Shown one piece after another: positions 35,225-46,110 of a stretch of DNA of 64,000 bases. Made by a program: the position numbers and the translations under genes. This DNA is from Schistocerca nitens (Eukaryota; Arthropoda; Insecta; Orthoptera; Acrididae), in the NCBI RefSeq assembly GCF_023898315.1, contig NC_064619.1, forward strand, positions 347,644,650 through 347,708,649. The letters are read 5' to 3'. Each line of letters opens with the position of its first letter. Positions within the stretch are counted from its first letter, which is position 1. Below the pieces are notes generated by a model. The model worked only from the letters and a program-made list of their open reading frames with translations. It was not told the DNA's origin and ran no database searches.

Positions 35225-35904
35225 AACACGGTGAACCTCAGTACACACATCTTTACTGCGCAGCATCTATTACAGTAGTAATCACATCACATAAACGTGG
35301 TGCAGACGGTGGCGCAGAGCAATTTTTGCTAGAAAACAGAGGCAGATAGCGGAAGAGTCACATGTTCATCAACATCTTCCCTATCCGCGTCTATTACAAG
35401 GGTGATGACCTACAAGACCGCATGCGGTAACAGGCATTGATTTCGCTGGACAATTACATGTTAAACTGAAGAAAGAGGTCCTCCACGGTCTTATTCATAT
35501 GGGCCACAAAAAGTGCAAATCTTATTGAGCTTGATACTGATATGCCTACCAACAGAATAACGTGGCCCTGTAACGCTTTGCAGGACGCAGAGGCCTACCA
35601 CTCTCCGGTTATTCAGACAGAGTTGCAACATTCCATGTTGCAAATACGGTACTGTCAGAGCTCTTCAAGAGAGACGAGTACAGTGGAATACAGGGCTACT
35701 GCGTCCACCATGGAATCAGCTGGAAGTACGTACCCAAGTAATTTCATAAACGACAAGGCAGCTTGGTAGGGAGGCTAGCGAGAACTTATCATAGGTTTCG
35801 TCAAGAGTTGCCTGAGGAAGGGGTGCTTGGCCGCACTCAGGTGGCTGAAGAGAGCATTAAAGCCATTCTGATAGGAACAGAAGCCGCAATAGATTTACGA
35901 GCTG
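35225..35904 (+). pseudogene. BEL/Pao-like integrase remnant, left part
   Basis: Across several frames the sequence gives, in order, VTGIDFAGQLHVKLKKE (integrase core start), RFAGRRGLP, then a YSD-x-VATFHVAN block (the second catalytic Asp is in place), WKYVPK, and finally an open stretch ending in EAAIDLRAV. This is the block order of BEL/Pao retrotransposon integrases. Stops and shifts show it is dead. It is cut at 35904 by the Penelope-like array, and the same reading continues at 42228, on the far side. Confidence 0.65.
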
Positions 35905-35985
35905 TAAGTGCAGGCTTCCGCGGCCGTTGTCTTCTTCAATAAAATTCTTCAGGGTATCAGACCGCATCGTCATAATTTAAAATGC

Positions 35986-36038
35986 GCCAACGTTTCGGCC
36001 AGCGTTGCAGCTAGCCTTCATCAGGGCCTTACGTTAAC
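35986..36038 (-). ncRNA. Hammerhead-like ribozyme motif, copy A tail
   Basis: In the 53-nt reverse complement, GTTAACGTA is followed by five bases (AGGCC), then CTGATGA, a 7-bp stem II (GGCTAGC/GCTGGCC, one G-U), GAAA and CGTTGGC. The last pairs with GTTAACG as stem III. The expected cut follows the A of GTA. Stem I would be only GGCC, so a single molecule cannot fold it; GGCC is self-complementary, which suits a dimer. One extra A follows CTGATGA. Confidence 0.7.
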
Positions 36039-36205
36039 TGCTAAATGAACACACTTGGCTCCTTAAATAGCTGCACGGGAAACAGTGTCGTTACTTGATT
36101 GGCTGTAAAAGGAGGAGGAGGAGGAGGGGTGAAAGGTATGCTTTATTGGTGTTTCCTTTATTATCTGTCATTGGCTGAAATAGCTGTTTTCTATTGGTCT
36201 TTATA

Positions 36206-38747
36206 TTAATCCACCCCATTGGAGGAGACGGACGAATAGCGAACAGGTGATGTCTGTGACGTCACACTGTTTCCATGCTGTCCAGAAGCCGGCTGCGGCG
36301 TGCCATTGCTCTGTGTGCTCGCGACCACTACTGCGGCTCTCCGCGTGTCTGCATGGGCCGCCACGGCCCTGCCGCCGCTCCGTAGCCCTGCTATTGCAGG
36401 CAGCCAAGACCTCGGAAGCTTGTACCCGTCCTCTCTATTCATGTTGGCGGGTCTTTTGGCTATTTCTATCGCCTCTCTAATCTTTCTTTTGAAAGTGAGA
36501 GGCTGTTTCGCCAGGACGCGGGCTTCTTGAAAAAATATTGCTTTCCCGCACTCGTCTCGGTGTTCCGCCACTGCTGACTTAGTGTGTTGTTTCAGGCGGT
36601 AATATCTTTCATGTTCCGAGAGCCTTGTGCTAATCGGACGTCCCGTCTCACCTATGTAGACTAATCCACACGCACAACCAATTTCATACACGCCAGCTGT
36701 GTGTAGTTTGTCAACCGCATCCTTGGTAGAACCGAGCATGTCTGATATTTTGTTTCTGCTTCGGAAAATTGGTTTTATGTCGGCTTTTCGTAGAATTTTG
36801 CCAATACGTTCGGTGACCCCTTGTACATATGGTAACACAGCAATGCTCTGTGCCTCCTTCTCCTCTTCCCTATTAGTCTTCTCCCTTGTCGACATGGTGC
36901 TGTCTATCATCTGCTTCCCATAGCCATTAGTTCCGAAGATGGACCTGAGGCGTTCAAGTTCTGTCTTCAGATGTTCTTCGTCGCTTATCCTGTACGCTCT
37001 CTTCGTTAGCGTGTGCAGGGCGGACTTCTTCTGCGTGGGGTGATGGTGGGAGGAGGCGTGAAGGTACCTGTCCGTATTGGTTGGTTTCCTGTACACTTTG
37101 TGGCCAAGTTTACCATCAGGTTTTCGATAAACTTCCACGTCGAGAAAAGGCAGCACCCCATTCTTCTCTGTTTCCATTGTAAACTGAATTTTCCTATGCT
37201 GTTGGTTAAGGTGCTTGTGGAAGTTCTGTAACTCCTCTTCTCCGTGGGGCCAGATGACGAAAGTATCATCGACATAGCGAAGCCAACAATTTGGACGTAA
37301 TGGTGCGGACTGGAGGGCTGTTTCCTCAAATGCCTCCATGAAAATTTCTGCTGCGATAGGCGATAGGGGTGAGCCCATAGCTATACCGTCAGTTTGTTCA
37401 AAAAATTGACCTCTCCATTTGAAATAGGTGGTCGTCAGACAGTGGCGCACAAGCTCACATATATCAGGTGCCACGCGTTCTTCTAGGATGTTCACAGTAT
37501 CTGACACTGGGACATTCGTGAATAGGGATTTGACGTCGAAATTAACCATCAGATCTTGGTCCGTAACACGCATTTCCTTTAGGAGAGACACGAAGTGAGT
37601 GGAATCCTTAACGTAGGACTCGGTTTGGTGCACTAGGTATCGGAGCCTAGGTGCCAGTTCTTTCGCTAGGTAGTAGGTCGGCGAATTTATACTGTTTACT
37701 ATGGGCCTTAAGGGGAAGTCGGTTTTGTGTACCTTCGGTGCACCATATATCCTTGGTGCCCGTGTCACTTGAGGGATGAATCTTCTTGTCGAAGTTGATT
37801 CTAGAGTGCTTGAGCAGTGCCTGCGTCGTTTTGATTACCTTGGCCGTCGGATCTCCCTGAAGTTTCTTGTAGATAGGTTCTGCGAGAATATCTTCCATTC
37901 GTTTGTTGTAATCAGTTGTGTCCAAGACTACAGTGGCGTTGCCCTTATCTGTCTGTACCACTACTAAGTGGGGGTTATCCCTGAGTTCCTTGATGGCATG
38001 GTATTCCTCAGCGTTGATGTTTTGCTTCGGTGGCTTTGCTTTATTCAGAACTCTGACGGTTTCCTGCCGGATCTTCTCCGCCTCGGCCTGTGGCAGATGA
38101 CGCACCGAAGCCTCTACGGATTCTAAAATATCTTCTTTTGGAACTCGCTTAGGTGCGACTGCGAAATTCATCCCCTTGGCCAGAATTGCTGTGGTTGCTT
38201 CGCTCAAGGTGTGACTGGAGAGGTTGACCACTGTCCGTCGCATGTCCTGCGTCAATGTTTTGTCCGTGGCTTTCTGTTGTAGTTTGTCGTACTTTCTCAT
38301 CTGGCGGTTAGTAATACTATTGCTGGTCCTTGATGCTTGCTGAAAGGTTAACCTGTCGACTTTATCCCAGTCTTCCATCTTAAGTTTTCCGGCCAGAAAT
38401 AGGTGCAGATCACACAAATTCCTGTTGTGAGCATCAAGACTTATGCGGATGTGGCGGATCCTTTCCCGTAGCAATGCTTTGCTGGCTTTAACACAGATAT
38501 TCCTCGCCTTGTTCGTTTTTATGTGAGACGTCAAGCGCAAAGAATACGGCACAACACTCGTGTCTCTGCATCTCTTCAAAAAAGCAAGGTCATTCAGCAG
38601 TTTACATCTTTTTAAACGCAGTGCTTCTAACTTCTTGATGTTTCCGTGGATTTCCTGCCCATACAGGTTGGTTAAATGTAAGCGTAGGCTTCCGCGGCCG
38701 TTGTCTTCTTCAATAAAATTCTTCAGGGTATCAGACCGCATCGTCAT
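36206..38747 (-). pseudogene. Penelope-like polyprotein, copy A (one frameshift)
   Basis: The gene encodes a reverse transcriptase fused to a C-terminal GIY-YIG endonuclease, used for retrotransposition in the nucleus. The first part (38747-37647) holds the N-terminal domain and NPHLVVVQTDKGNATVVLD. The second (37768-36206) holds APRIYGAPKVHK, FDVKSLFTNVP, GIAMGSPLSPIAAEIFMEAF, the active site RYVDDTFVIW, and LPFLDVEVYRKPDG. At the C-terminus come GVYEIGCACGLVYIGETGRP and EHRDECGK of the nuclease. The two frames overlap. Compared with copy C, five bases are missing near 37786, which breaks the frame before the RT. No other lesion is evident, so it died recently. Confidence 0.93.
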
Positions 38748-38759
38748 AATTTAAAATGC

Positions 38760-38812
38760 GCCAACGTTTCGGCCAGCGTTGCAGCTAGCCTTCATCAGGG
38801 CCTTACGTTAAC
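38760..38812 (-). ncRNA. Hammerhead-like ribozyme motif, copy B tail
   Basis: Identical over all 53 bases to the motif in copies A and C. Because B lies directly upstream of A on the minus strand, this motif sits at A's 5' border and could trim the start of an A transcript. The same stem I limit applies. Confidence 0.7.
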
Positions 38813-38976
38813 TGCTAAATGAACACACTTGGCTCCTTAAATAGCTGCACGGGAAACAGTGTCGTTACTTGATTGGCTGTAAAAGGAGGAGGAGGAGGGG
38901 TGAAAGGTATGCTTTATTGGTGTTTCCTTTATTATCTGTCATTGGCTGAAATAGCTGTTTTCTATTGGTCTTTATA

Positions 38977-40031
38977 TTAATCCACCCCATTGGAGGAGAC
39001 GGACGAATAGCGAACAGGTGATGTCTGTGACGTCACACTGTTTCCATGCTGTCCAGAAGCCGGCTGCGGCGTGCCATTGCTCTGTGTGCTCGCGACCACT
39101 ACTGCGGCTCTCCGCGTGTCTGCATGGGCCGCCACGGCCCTGCCGCCGCTCCGTAGCCCTGCTATTGCAGGCAGCCAAGACCTCGGAAGCTTGTACCCGT
39201 CCTCTCTATTCATGTTGGCGGGTCTTTTGGCTATTTCTATCGCCTCTCTAATCTTTCTTTTGAAAGTAAGAGGCTGTTTCGCCAGGACGCGGGCTTCTTG
39301 AAAAAATATTGGTTTCCCGCACTCGTCTCGGTGTTCCGCCACTGCTGACTCAGTGTGTTGTTTCAGGCGGTAATATCTTTCATGTTCCGAGAGCCTTGTG
39401 CTAATCGGACGTCCCGTCTCACCTATGTAGACTAATCCACACGCACAACCAATTTCATACACGCCAGCTGTGTGTAGTTTGTCAACCGCATCCTTGGTAG
39501 AACCGAGCATGTCTGATATTTTGCTTCTGCTTCGGAAAATTGGTTTTATGTCGGCTTTTCGTAGAATTTTGCCAATACGTTCGGTGACCCCTCGTACATA
39601 TGGTAACACAGCAATGCTCTGTGCCTCCTTCTCCTCTTCCCTATTAGTCTTCTCCCTTGTCGACATGGTGCTGTCTATCATCTGCTTCCCATAGCCATTA
39701 GTTTCGAAGATGGACCTGAGGCGTTCAAGTTCTGTCTTCAGATGTTCTTCGTCGCTTATCCTGTACGCTCTCTTCGTTAGCGTGTGCAGGGCGGACTTCT
39801 TCTGCGTGGGGTGATGGTGGGAGGAGGCGTGAAGGTACCTGTCCGTATTGGTTGGTTTCCTGTACACTTTGTGGCCAAGTTTACCATCAGGTTTTCGATA
39901 AACTTCCACGTCGAGAAAAGGCAGCACCCCATTCTTCTCTGTTTCCATTGTAAACTGAATTTTCCTATGCTGTTGGTTAAGGTGCTTGTGGAAGTTCTGT
40001 AACTCCTCTTCTCCGTGGGGCCAGATGACGA
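38977..40031 (-). pseudogene. Penelope-like copy B, 3' half only
   Basis: From 40031 leftward it matches copy A starting at VIWPHGEEELQNFHKHLN, just past the RT active site, and runs intact through the GIY-YIG domain to the stop at 38977. The frame stays open up to 40176, but everything before 40031 is antisense sequence of copy C and is not a real N-terminus. YVDD is absent, so it cannot make an RT. Confidence 0.92.
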
Positions 40032-41942
40032 GGCTTCGGTACGTCATCTGCCACAGGCCGAGGCGGATAAGATCCGGCAGGAAACCGTCAGAGTTCTGAA
40101 TAAAGCAAAGCCACCGAAGCAAAACATCAACGCTGAGGAATACCATGCCATCAAGGAACTCAGGGATAACCCCCACTTAGTAGTGGTACAGGCAGATAAG
40201 GGCAACGCCACTGTAGTCTTGGACACAACTGATTACAACAAACGAATGGAAGATATTCTCGCAGAACCTATCTACAAGAAACTTCAGGCAGATCCGACGG
40301 CCAAGGTAATCAAAACGACGCAGGCACTGCTCAAGCACTCTAGAATCAACTTCGACAAGGCCAGAAGATTCATCCCTCAAGTGACACAGGCACCAAGGAT
40401 ATATGGTGTACCGAAGGTACACAAAACCGACTTCCCCTTAAGGCCCATAGTAAACAGTATAAATTCGCCGACCTACTACCTAGCGAAAGAACTGGCACCT
40501 AGGCTCCGATACCTAGTGCACCAAACCGAGTCCTACGTTAAGGATTCCACTCACTTCGTGTCTCTCCTAAAGGAAATGCGTGTTACGGACCAAGATCTGA
40601 TGGTTAGTTTCGACGTCAAATACCTATTCACGAATGTCCCAGTGTCAGACACTGTGAACATCCTAGAAGAACGCGTGGCACCTGATATATGTGAGCTTGT
40701 GCGCCACTGTCTGACGACCACCTATTTCAAGTGGAGAGGTCAATTTTATGAACAAACTGACGGTGTAGCTATGGGCTCACCCCTATCGCCTATCGCAGCA
40801 GAAATTTTCATGGAGGCATTTGAGGAAACAGCCCTCCAGTCCGCACCATTACGTCCAAATTGTTGGCTTTGCTATGTCGATGATACTTTCGTCATCTGGC
40901 CCCACGGAGAAGAGGAGTTACAGAACTTCCACAAGCACCTTAACCAACAGCATAGGAAAATTCAGTTTACAATGGAAACAGAGAAGAATGGGGTGCTGCC
41001 TTTTCTCGACGTGGAAGTTTATCGAAAACCTGATGGTAAACTTGGCCACAAAGTGTACAGGAAACCAACCAATACGGACAGGTACCTTCACGCCTCCTCC
41101 CACCATCACCCCACGCAGAAGAAGTCCGCCCTGCACACGCTAACGAAGAGAGCGTACAGGATAAGCGACGAAGAAAATCTGAAGACAGAACTTGAACGCC
41201 TCAGGTCCATCTTCGGAACTAATGGCTATGGGAAGCAGATGATAGACAGCACCATGTCGACAAGGGAGAAGACTAATAGGGAAGAGGAGAAGGAGGCACA
41301 GAGCATTGCTGTGTTACCATATGTACAAGGGGTCACCGAACGTATTGGCAAAATTCTACGAAAAGCCGACATAAAACCAATTTTCCGAAGCAGAAACAAA
41401 ATATCAGACATGCTCGGTTCTACCAAGGATGCGGTTGACAAACTACACACAGCTGGCGTGTATGAAATTGGTTGTGCGTGTGGATTAGTCTACATAGGTG
41501 AGACGGGACGTCCGATTAGCACAAGGATCTCGGAAGATGAAAGGTATATCCGCCTGAAACAACACACTAAGTCAGCAGTGGCGGAACACCGAGACGAGTG
41601 CGGGAACCAATATTTTTTCAAGTAGCCCGCGTCCTGGCGAAACAGCCTCTCACTTTCAAAAGAAAGATTAGAGAGGCGATAGAAATAGCCAAAAGACCCG
41701 CCAACATGAATAGAGAGGACGGGTACAAGCTTCCGAGGTCTTGGCTGCCTGCAATAGCAGGGCTACGGAGCGGCGGCAGGGCCGTGGCGGCCCATGCAGA
41801 CACGCGGAGAGCCGCAGTAGTGGTCGCGAGCACACAGAGCAATGGCACGCCGCAGCCGGCTTCTGGACAGCATGGAAACAGTGTGACGTCACAGACATCA
41901 CCTGTTCGCTATTCGTCCGTCTCCTCCAATGGGGTGGATTAA
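40032..41942 (+). pseudogene. Penelope-like copy C, RT intact, GIY-YIG broken
   Basis: It begins within the N-terminal region (EASVRHLPQAEADKIRQE) and runs open to 41625. It includes APRIYGVPKVHKTD, FDVKYLFTNVP, GVAMGSPLSPIAAEIFMEAF and the active site CYVDDTFVIW (Cys where A has Arg), then GVYEIGCACGLVYIGETGRP. Near 41604 one base is missing relative to copy B, and a stop follows at 41623-41625. The rest of the C-terminus is read in another frame (41598-41942). The open frame starts at 40015 inside copy B sequence, so its first residues are a junction product. Confidence 0.92.
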
Positions 41943-42106
41943 TATAAAGACCAATAGAAAACAGCTATTTCAGCCAATGACAGATAATAAAGGAAACACC
42001 AATAAAGCGTACCTTTCACCCCTCCTCCTCCTCCTTTTACAGCCAATCAAGTAACGACACTGTTTCCCGTGCAGCTATTTAAGGAGCCAAGTGTGTTCAT
42101 TTAGCA

Positions 42107-42159
42107 GTTAACGTAAGGCCCTGATGAAGGCTAGCTGCAACGCTGGCCGAAACGTTGGC
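42107..42159 (+). ncRNA. Hammerhead-like ribozyme motif, copy C tail
   Basis: Same 53 bases as in A and B: stem III strand 42107-42113, GTA ending at 42115 (expected cut), AGGCC 42116-42120, CTGATGA 42121-42127, stem II 42129-42135 with 42142-42148, GAAA 42149-42152, and the stem III partner 42153-42159. Penelope-like elements are known to carry minimal hammerheads thought to act as dimers. Confidence 0.7.
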
Positions 42160-42227
42160 GCATTTTAAATTATGACGATGCGGTATGATACCCTGAAGAA
42201 TTTTATTGAAAGAGATTTACGAGCTGT

Positions 42228-42640
42228 CACTCAAAGAGATAGTGATACAGAGTTGATGTCAAAATTATGACAAGCTTGTAGCTGTCCCTCATGGCCTTTA
42301 ACCTGAAACTAGTATGGATATCCGACTCTTACGAGGCTACGAGGGCATTAGGCATAGATGGAAAAATGATTACTTTTTGCTGCTAAAAAGCTGCCTTGAT
42401 GTGAAAGGGTGTCCCACAGTAATAACAAACAGAAATGGAGAAGTTTCTCTACTTCATGAGAACATCAAACCGTGTAACTTGGGGAAGAGAGCTGCGGTGT
42501 GTTGTTAGAGACAAGAAAATGACCTGCATCATTTTCCAGCAACGGGATGGAAGGAAGATGTGTCGACCGATCCAGCTGGTCATCCGTTTTCACCTATACT
42601 GGCGTTGGGTGGATACTGGAGAATGAAGACATTCTCTCTC
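42228..42640 (+). pseudogene. BEL/Pao-like pol C-terminus, right part
   Basis: The reading interrupted at 35904 goes on here. After about 15 codons and a stop come LRGYEGIRHRWKNDYFLLLK, GEVSLLHENIKPCNLGKR and RKMCRPIQLVIRFH. This is the order of the region after the integrase core in BEL/Pao elements (WxxEYLxxL, GDVVLxxxxxxxRxxWKxGR, RPIQxLxxLE). Stops and one frameshift are present. Confidence 0.65.
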
Positions 42641-42671
42641 GGCATCAGTTGGTACTTCATGGCAGATATGT

Positions 42672-42905
42672 CCGCCCCCGGTAGCTGTGTGGTCAGCGTG
42701 ACAGAATGTCAATGCTAAGGGCCCGGGTTCGATTCCCCCGCTGGGTCAGAGATTTTCTCCGCTCAGGGCTTGGGTGTGGTGTTGCCCTAATCATCATCAT
42801 TTCATCCCGATCGACGCGCAAGTTGCCGAAGTGGCGTCGAATCGAAAGACTTGCACCCGGCGAACGGACTACCCGACGGGAGGCCCTAGTCACACGACAT
42901 TTTTA
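42672..42905 (+). mobile_element. tRNA-derived SINE, head type E
   Basis: A box GGTAGCTGTGTGGTCAGCG, B box GGTTCGATTCC. The body contains AATCATCATCATTTCATCCC and GGAGGCCCTAGTCACACGAC, unrelated to the other SINE tails here. The duplication TTCATGGCAGATATGT/TTCATCGCAGATACGT (16 bp, two mismatches) lies at 42656-42671 and 42906-42921. Confidence 0.92.
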
Positions 42906-42921
42906 TTCATCGCAGATACGT

Positions 42922-43856
42922 GCGATGTGGCTACTACTGTAATGGATGATGCAAATAGACCTCTGTGTGTTGTAGTTTATTGTGTTTGAATCCCGTTAAA
43001 TAGTACTAAGTAGCAACATCTCCGATCTCATACATTCCATACATCAGCTTGAATAGACATTCGCTTGTAATTTCCCTCGATGATTCTAGAAATGCCTACA
43101 GAATTTTATGTATGCCTTGTGTCTTATTTTGCGGCAAGTCTTTCAAAGTTCTGGCAAGCTCTGTCTGCAATTAGGGATCGCTTCTGTCTTCCAAAACGAT
43201 TTACATTTCTTCTATCGCATCAGCAGACAGTTCGTTTCTCTCCTACAAGTCTTCATTGTATTCATTTCATCTACCCGCTCTGTTCTGTTCGTTTAACAGC
43301 GGAACTTCCTGTGTACAAGTAACCGTCCTACAACGTCCGGTATACGCAGTAATCGACCTTGGATAGGTGTAGATAATATATAAGAAAGCCATTAATACTG
43401 AAGAAAATACATCGAAACGATGTGGAGAAGCTTGCAATTAATCACCATGGCAACTGAATACACTGGCAAAGATATGTAATAGTTAGATTGGTTTGCCGAA
43501 TCCGTCATTAACTAAAATTTGCATTTTAGTGAAATTCAAATTGTGGAATGAAACAATTCGGCCGGCAGTTGTAAAGCGGGCAGTTTATTCATGAAACCAA
43601 TTGGTTGCACGGACGGAAGTAGATGTAACGATTAGTAACACGTGAATTGATGATCTCTGCCATTACTTCCGAAGTAGTAGTTTTACACACAAGCAATTGC
43701 AAAATCTGTAGGTACGTCAAAGCACGTACTCAAAATTCTCGAATTCATTAAAAGAATGATAAAGAAAATGGAAACTGAAGGAATCACAGTAGCATTTGAC
43801 TTAATAATAATTACACAGTGGGACCCCACTGATATTACTGTTATGAATTTGGAAAT
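42922..43856. other. No recognised feature
   Basis: Short open frames (43080-43322) without a family pattern. Confidence 0.4.
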
Positions 43857-44045
43857 TTGAAATTTGTGGTAAGGTCTTATGGGACCAAACTGCTGATGTC
43901 ATCATTCCCTAAGCTTACACATTTCTTAATCTGGCTAAAGCAACCTTAGGCTAAGGACGACGCACACACCCATGCCAGATGGAGGATTCGAACCTCCGAC
44001 GGGGGAAGCCGCACGGACCGTGACAAGACGCCTCAGACAGATAGG
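43857..44045 (-). mobile_element. tRNA-derived SINE, head type D
   Basis: The reverse complement has GTCACGGTCCGTGCGGCTTC in the head, B box GGTTCGAATCC and a tail with CTTAGGGAATGATGACATCA, a relative of the shared tail. Diverged; no clear duplication. Confidence 0.75.
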
Positions 44046-44295
44046 CTGTTACGAAATTAGTAGACACACTTTCCCTAATGCATTTAAATGTTAATCTTTT
44101 CAAACAACAATAAAATTCAGTGGGAATGCTGGAATGCGACACCCACGTCCTCGATGCACTTGAAATTAATTAGTATAGTTAAGAGATTGAATTTACAACA
44201 GTTTGCTAGCTTTAATAGATTCAACAATTCTGTCTTTCAATGTTTGTGAAATCTTATCGGACTTAACTGCTAAGGTCATCAGTCCCTAAGCTTAC

Positions 44296-44711
44296 GCCGG
44301 CCGGAGTGGCCGAGCGGTTCTAGGCGCTACAGTCTGGACCCGCACGACCGCTACAGTAGCAGGTTCGAATCCTGCCTCGGGCATGGATGTGTGTGATGTC
44401 CTTAGGTTAGTTTGGTTTAAATACTTCTAAGTTCTAGGGGACTGATGACCTCAGAAGTTAAGTCCCATAGTTCAAACGGTTCAAATGGCTTTGAGCACTA
44501 TGAGACTCAACATCTTAGGTCATAAGTCCCCTAGAACTTAGAACTACTTAAACCTAACTAACCTAAGGACATCACACACACCCATGCCCGAGGCAGGATT
44601 CGAACCTGCGACCGTAGCAGTCCCGCGGTTCCGGGCTGCAGCGCCATAACCGCACGGCCACCGTGGCCGGCTAAGTCCCATAGTGCTCAGAGCCATTTGA
44701 ACCATTTTGAA
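44296..44711 (+). mobile_element. Middle SINE (type A) of the nest
   Basis: The head and body, 44296-44470, and the tail, 44672-44711, belong to one plus-strand SINE. It interrupts the outer SINE with a 12-bp duplication and is itself split at TAAGTCCCATAG (44459-44470 and 44672-44683). Confidence 0.93.
44471..44671 (-). mobile_element. Innermost SINE (type A) of the nest
   Basis: A complete minus-strand copy, from tail (AGCCATTTGAACC in reverse complement) to head (CCGGCCACGG). It is flanked by the 12-bp TAAGTCCCATAG duplication, which also happens to be a SINE body word. It is the youngest of the three. Confidence 0.93.
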
Positions 44712-44849
44712 CCCTAAGCTTACACGATACTTAACCTAAATTATCCTAAGGACAAACACACACACCCGTGCCCGAGGGAGGACTCGAAAGTCGGCCGGGA
44801 CCAGCCGTAAAGTCCATGACTGTAGCGCCTTAGACCGCTCGGCTTTTCC

Positions 44850-46110
44850 GTTCTAGAAAAGTTTTCCGTTGCATCAATAAATCGTTTCATTCATAATGTG
44901 CCTCTCGTAACATAGGATAACAGGACACGGTTAGTGTTGCTGGAAATAATGACTGAAAACCCTCGCCAGCCCTTTACAAAGCTAAAACACTTAAGGGACT
45001 CAAGCTTAAAGTTTTCCACGTTGCAGGTGCTGGGCAGCAGTAATTACCTGTACAATACCAATATCTCGTTTCCTCGCCCTCCGAAAAGACTCTTTCATCC
45101 AACACCTGTTTCCATTGACTAGTTATAATATACATCCCCGCCGAAGCCGTTGTTTCAACTTTACATATATTACAAAACCGTTTTAATCGGTTCCTATAAT
45201 TGTGCCGAGACACCCAGCGATGCTGTTGCTTTCGCAGAGTTTTCTCTGTCAAACGATTTGCTCTGCGGCGTGCTGATCGGTGAGCGCCTCCGTGGTGCGC
45301 AGGGCCCGGCGCTCTGCACGGGGGAGGAGTATGGAGCGAGTCTACACGGGGCATCGCAGGTGGTCAGTTGGCGCGTGGTGTACTGTTCTGCCCCTCTGTC
45401 ATTGAGGCGTCTGTGGCTGTTAGCGAGCGGTACTGGTGTGTGGCGTCTGTAACCAGTAAACATAGGCCCACTTCGATAGTGATTCTGCCTTCACGCTTTG
45501 ACGAGCCCCCAGAGTTTGGCCTCGCTTACTCGTACTTCTACGGTAGCTCGCTGGACTAATTTTCAGATGGTGGGTTATTTGTCTGGCGGATAGTTTTCAG
45601 ACCGTGATTGCTCGGTGAGGTAACATTGTTCGTTCGTTCGAGGGGTGATCTAAATCGCTTTAGTGTTGAGTCTGCAACACTGTCAATGACGAGTGGAATT
45701 AACTGACTTGTGGACTGGTTGATTCTGCTATCAGTTCTTGGTTGCTGTCTTTGGTGGCCAATGATAGGTGAATTTGTTTATTATCTGACTGAATTGCTAC
45801 TTTCGCGATTTGTCAATGAGTTTCTCTCCTGCGTGCCAAATGCAAACTTTTAACTTAAGATGGATTTTGCTGTACTAGTTTCTGCCGGTGGAAGGTTTTA
45901 ACTTGTTGAAAACCTTGTGCCGTTAAAGGACGGTATTCTTAGTAGTTAAAACTGTGCACAGGTTTTCGTTGTTGACAATAATATTCCATTTGTAACAAGT
46001 TCTTTTATCATGGTTTTTTTTTTTTTTTTTTTTTTTTTACACAACAGTGTAACTGACCAAACCTAACAACGACATAAAAATGAATACATTCCTAAAAAGG
46101 AATGAATGTA
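44850..46110. other. GC-rich stretch and T-run, unassigned
   Basis: 45240-45560 is richer in G+C and CpG than its surroundings. Overlapping frames on both strands show no family, and it may be a non-coding repeat. A run of 25 T lies at 46014-46038, and a short hairpin (AATACATTCCT/AGGAATGAATGTATT) at 46083-46112. Confidence 0.4.

Larger units (their letters stand above)
35905..42212. mobile_element. Penelope-like element array A-B-C, inserted as a unit
   Basis: Three copies of one family lie in the order A (minus, nearly full length), B (minus, 5'-truncated) and C (plus, 5'-truncated). A and B are in tandem, so B's 3' end serves as the repeat upstream of A. B and C meet head to head at 40031/40032. 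The perfect 15-bp repeat AGATTTACGAGCTGT flanks the complete array only (35890-35904 and 42213-42227), and no such repeat separates the copies. Tandem and inverted partial copies are known for Penelope-like elements. Confidence 0.93.
44243..44845 (-). mobile_element. Outer SINE (type C) of a three-deep nest
   Basis: The left piece, 44243-44295 (TCTTATCGGACTTAACTGCT), and right piece, 44712-44845 (head with GGGAGGACTCGAAAGTCGGC), are one minus-strand type-C SINE. It is split at CCCTAAGCTTAC, which is duplicated at 44284-44295 and 44712-44723. Confidence 0.9.

Noticed and set aside
39784..40002. 72-residue frame repeated at 37013, 39784 and 40918
   Set aside because: Antisense to the Penelope RT; conservation reflects element copies, not selection.
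40015..40031. Met at 40015 as start of the copy C protein
   Set aside because: The codons before 40032 belong to inverted copy B, so the start is a junction accident.
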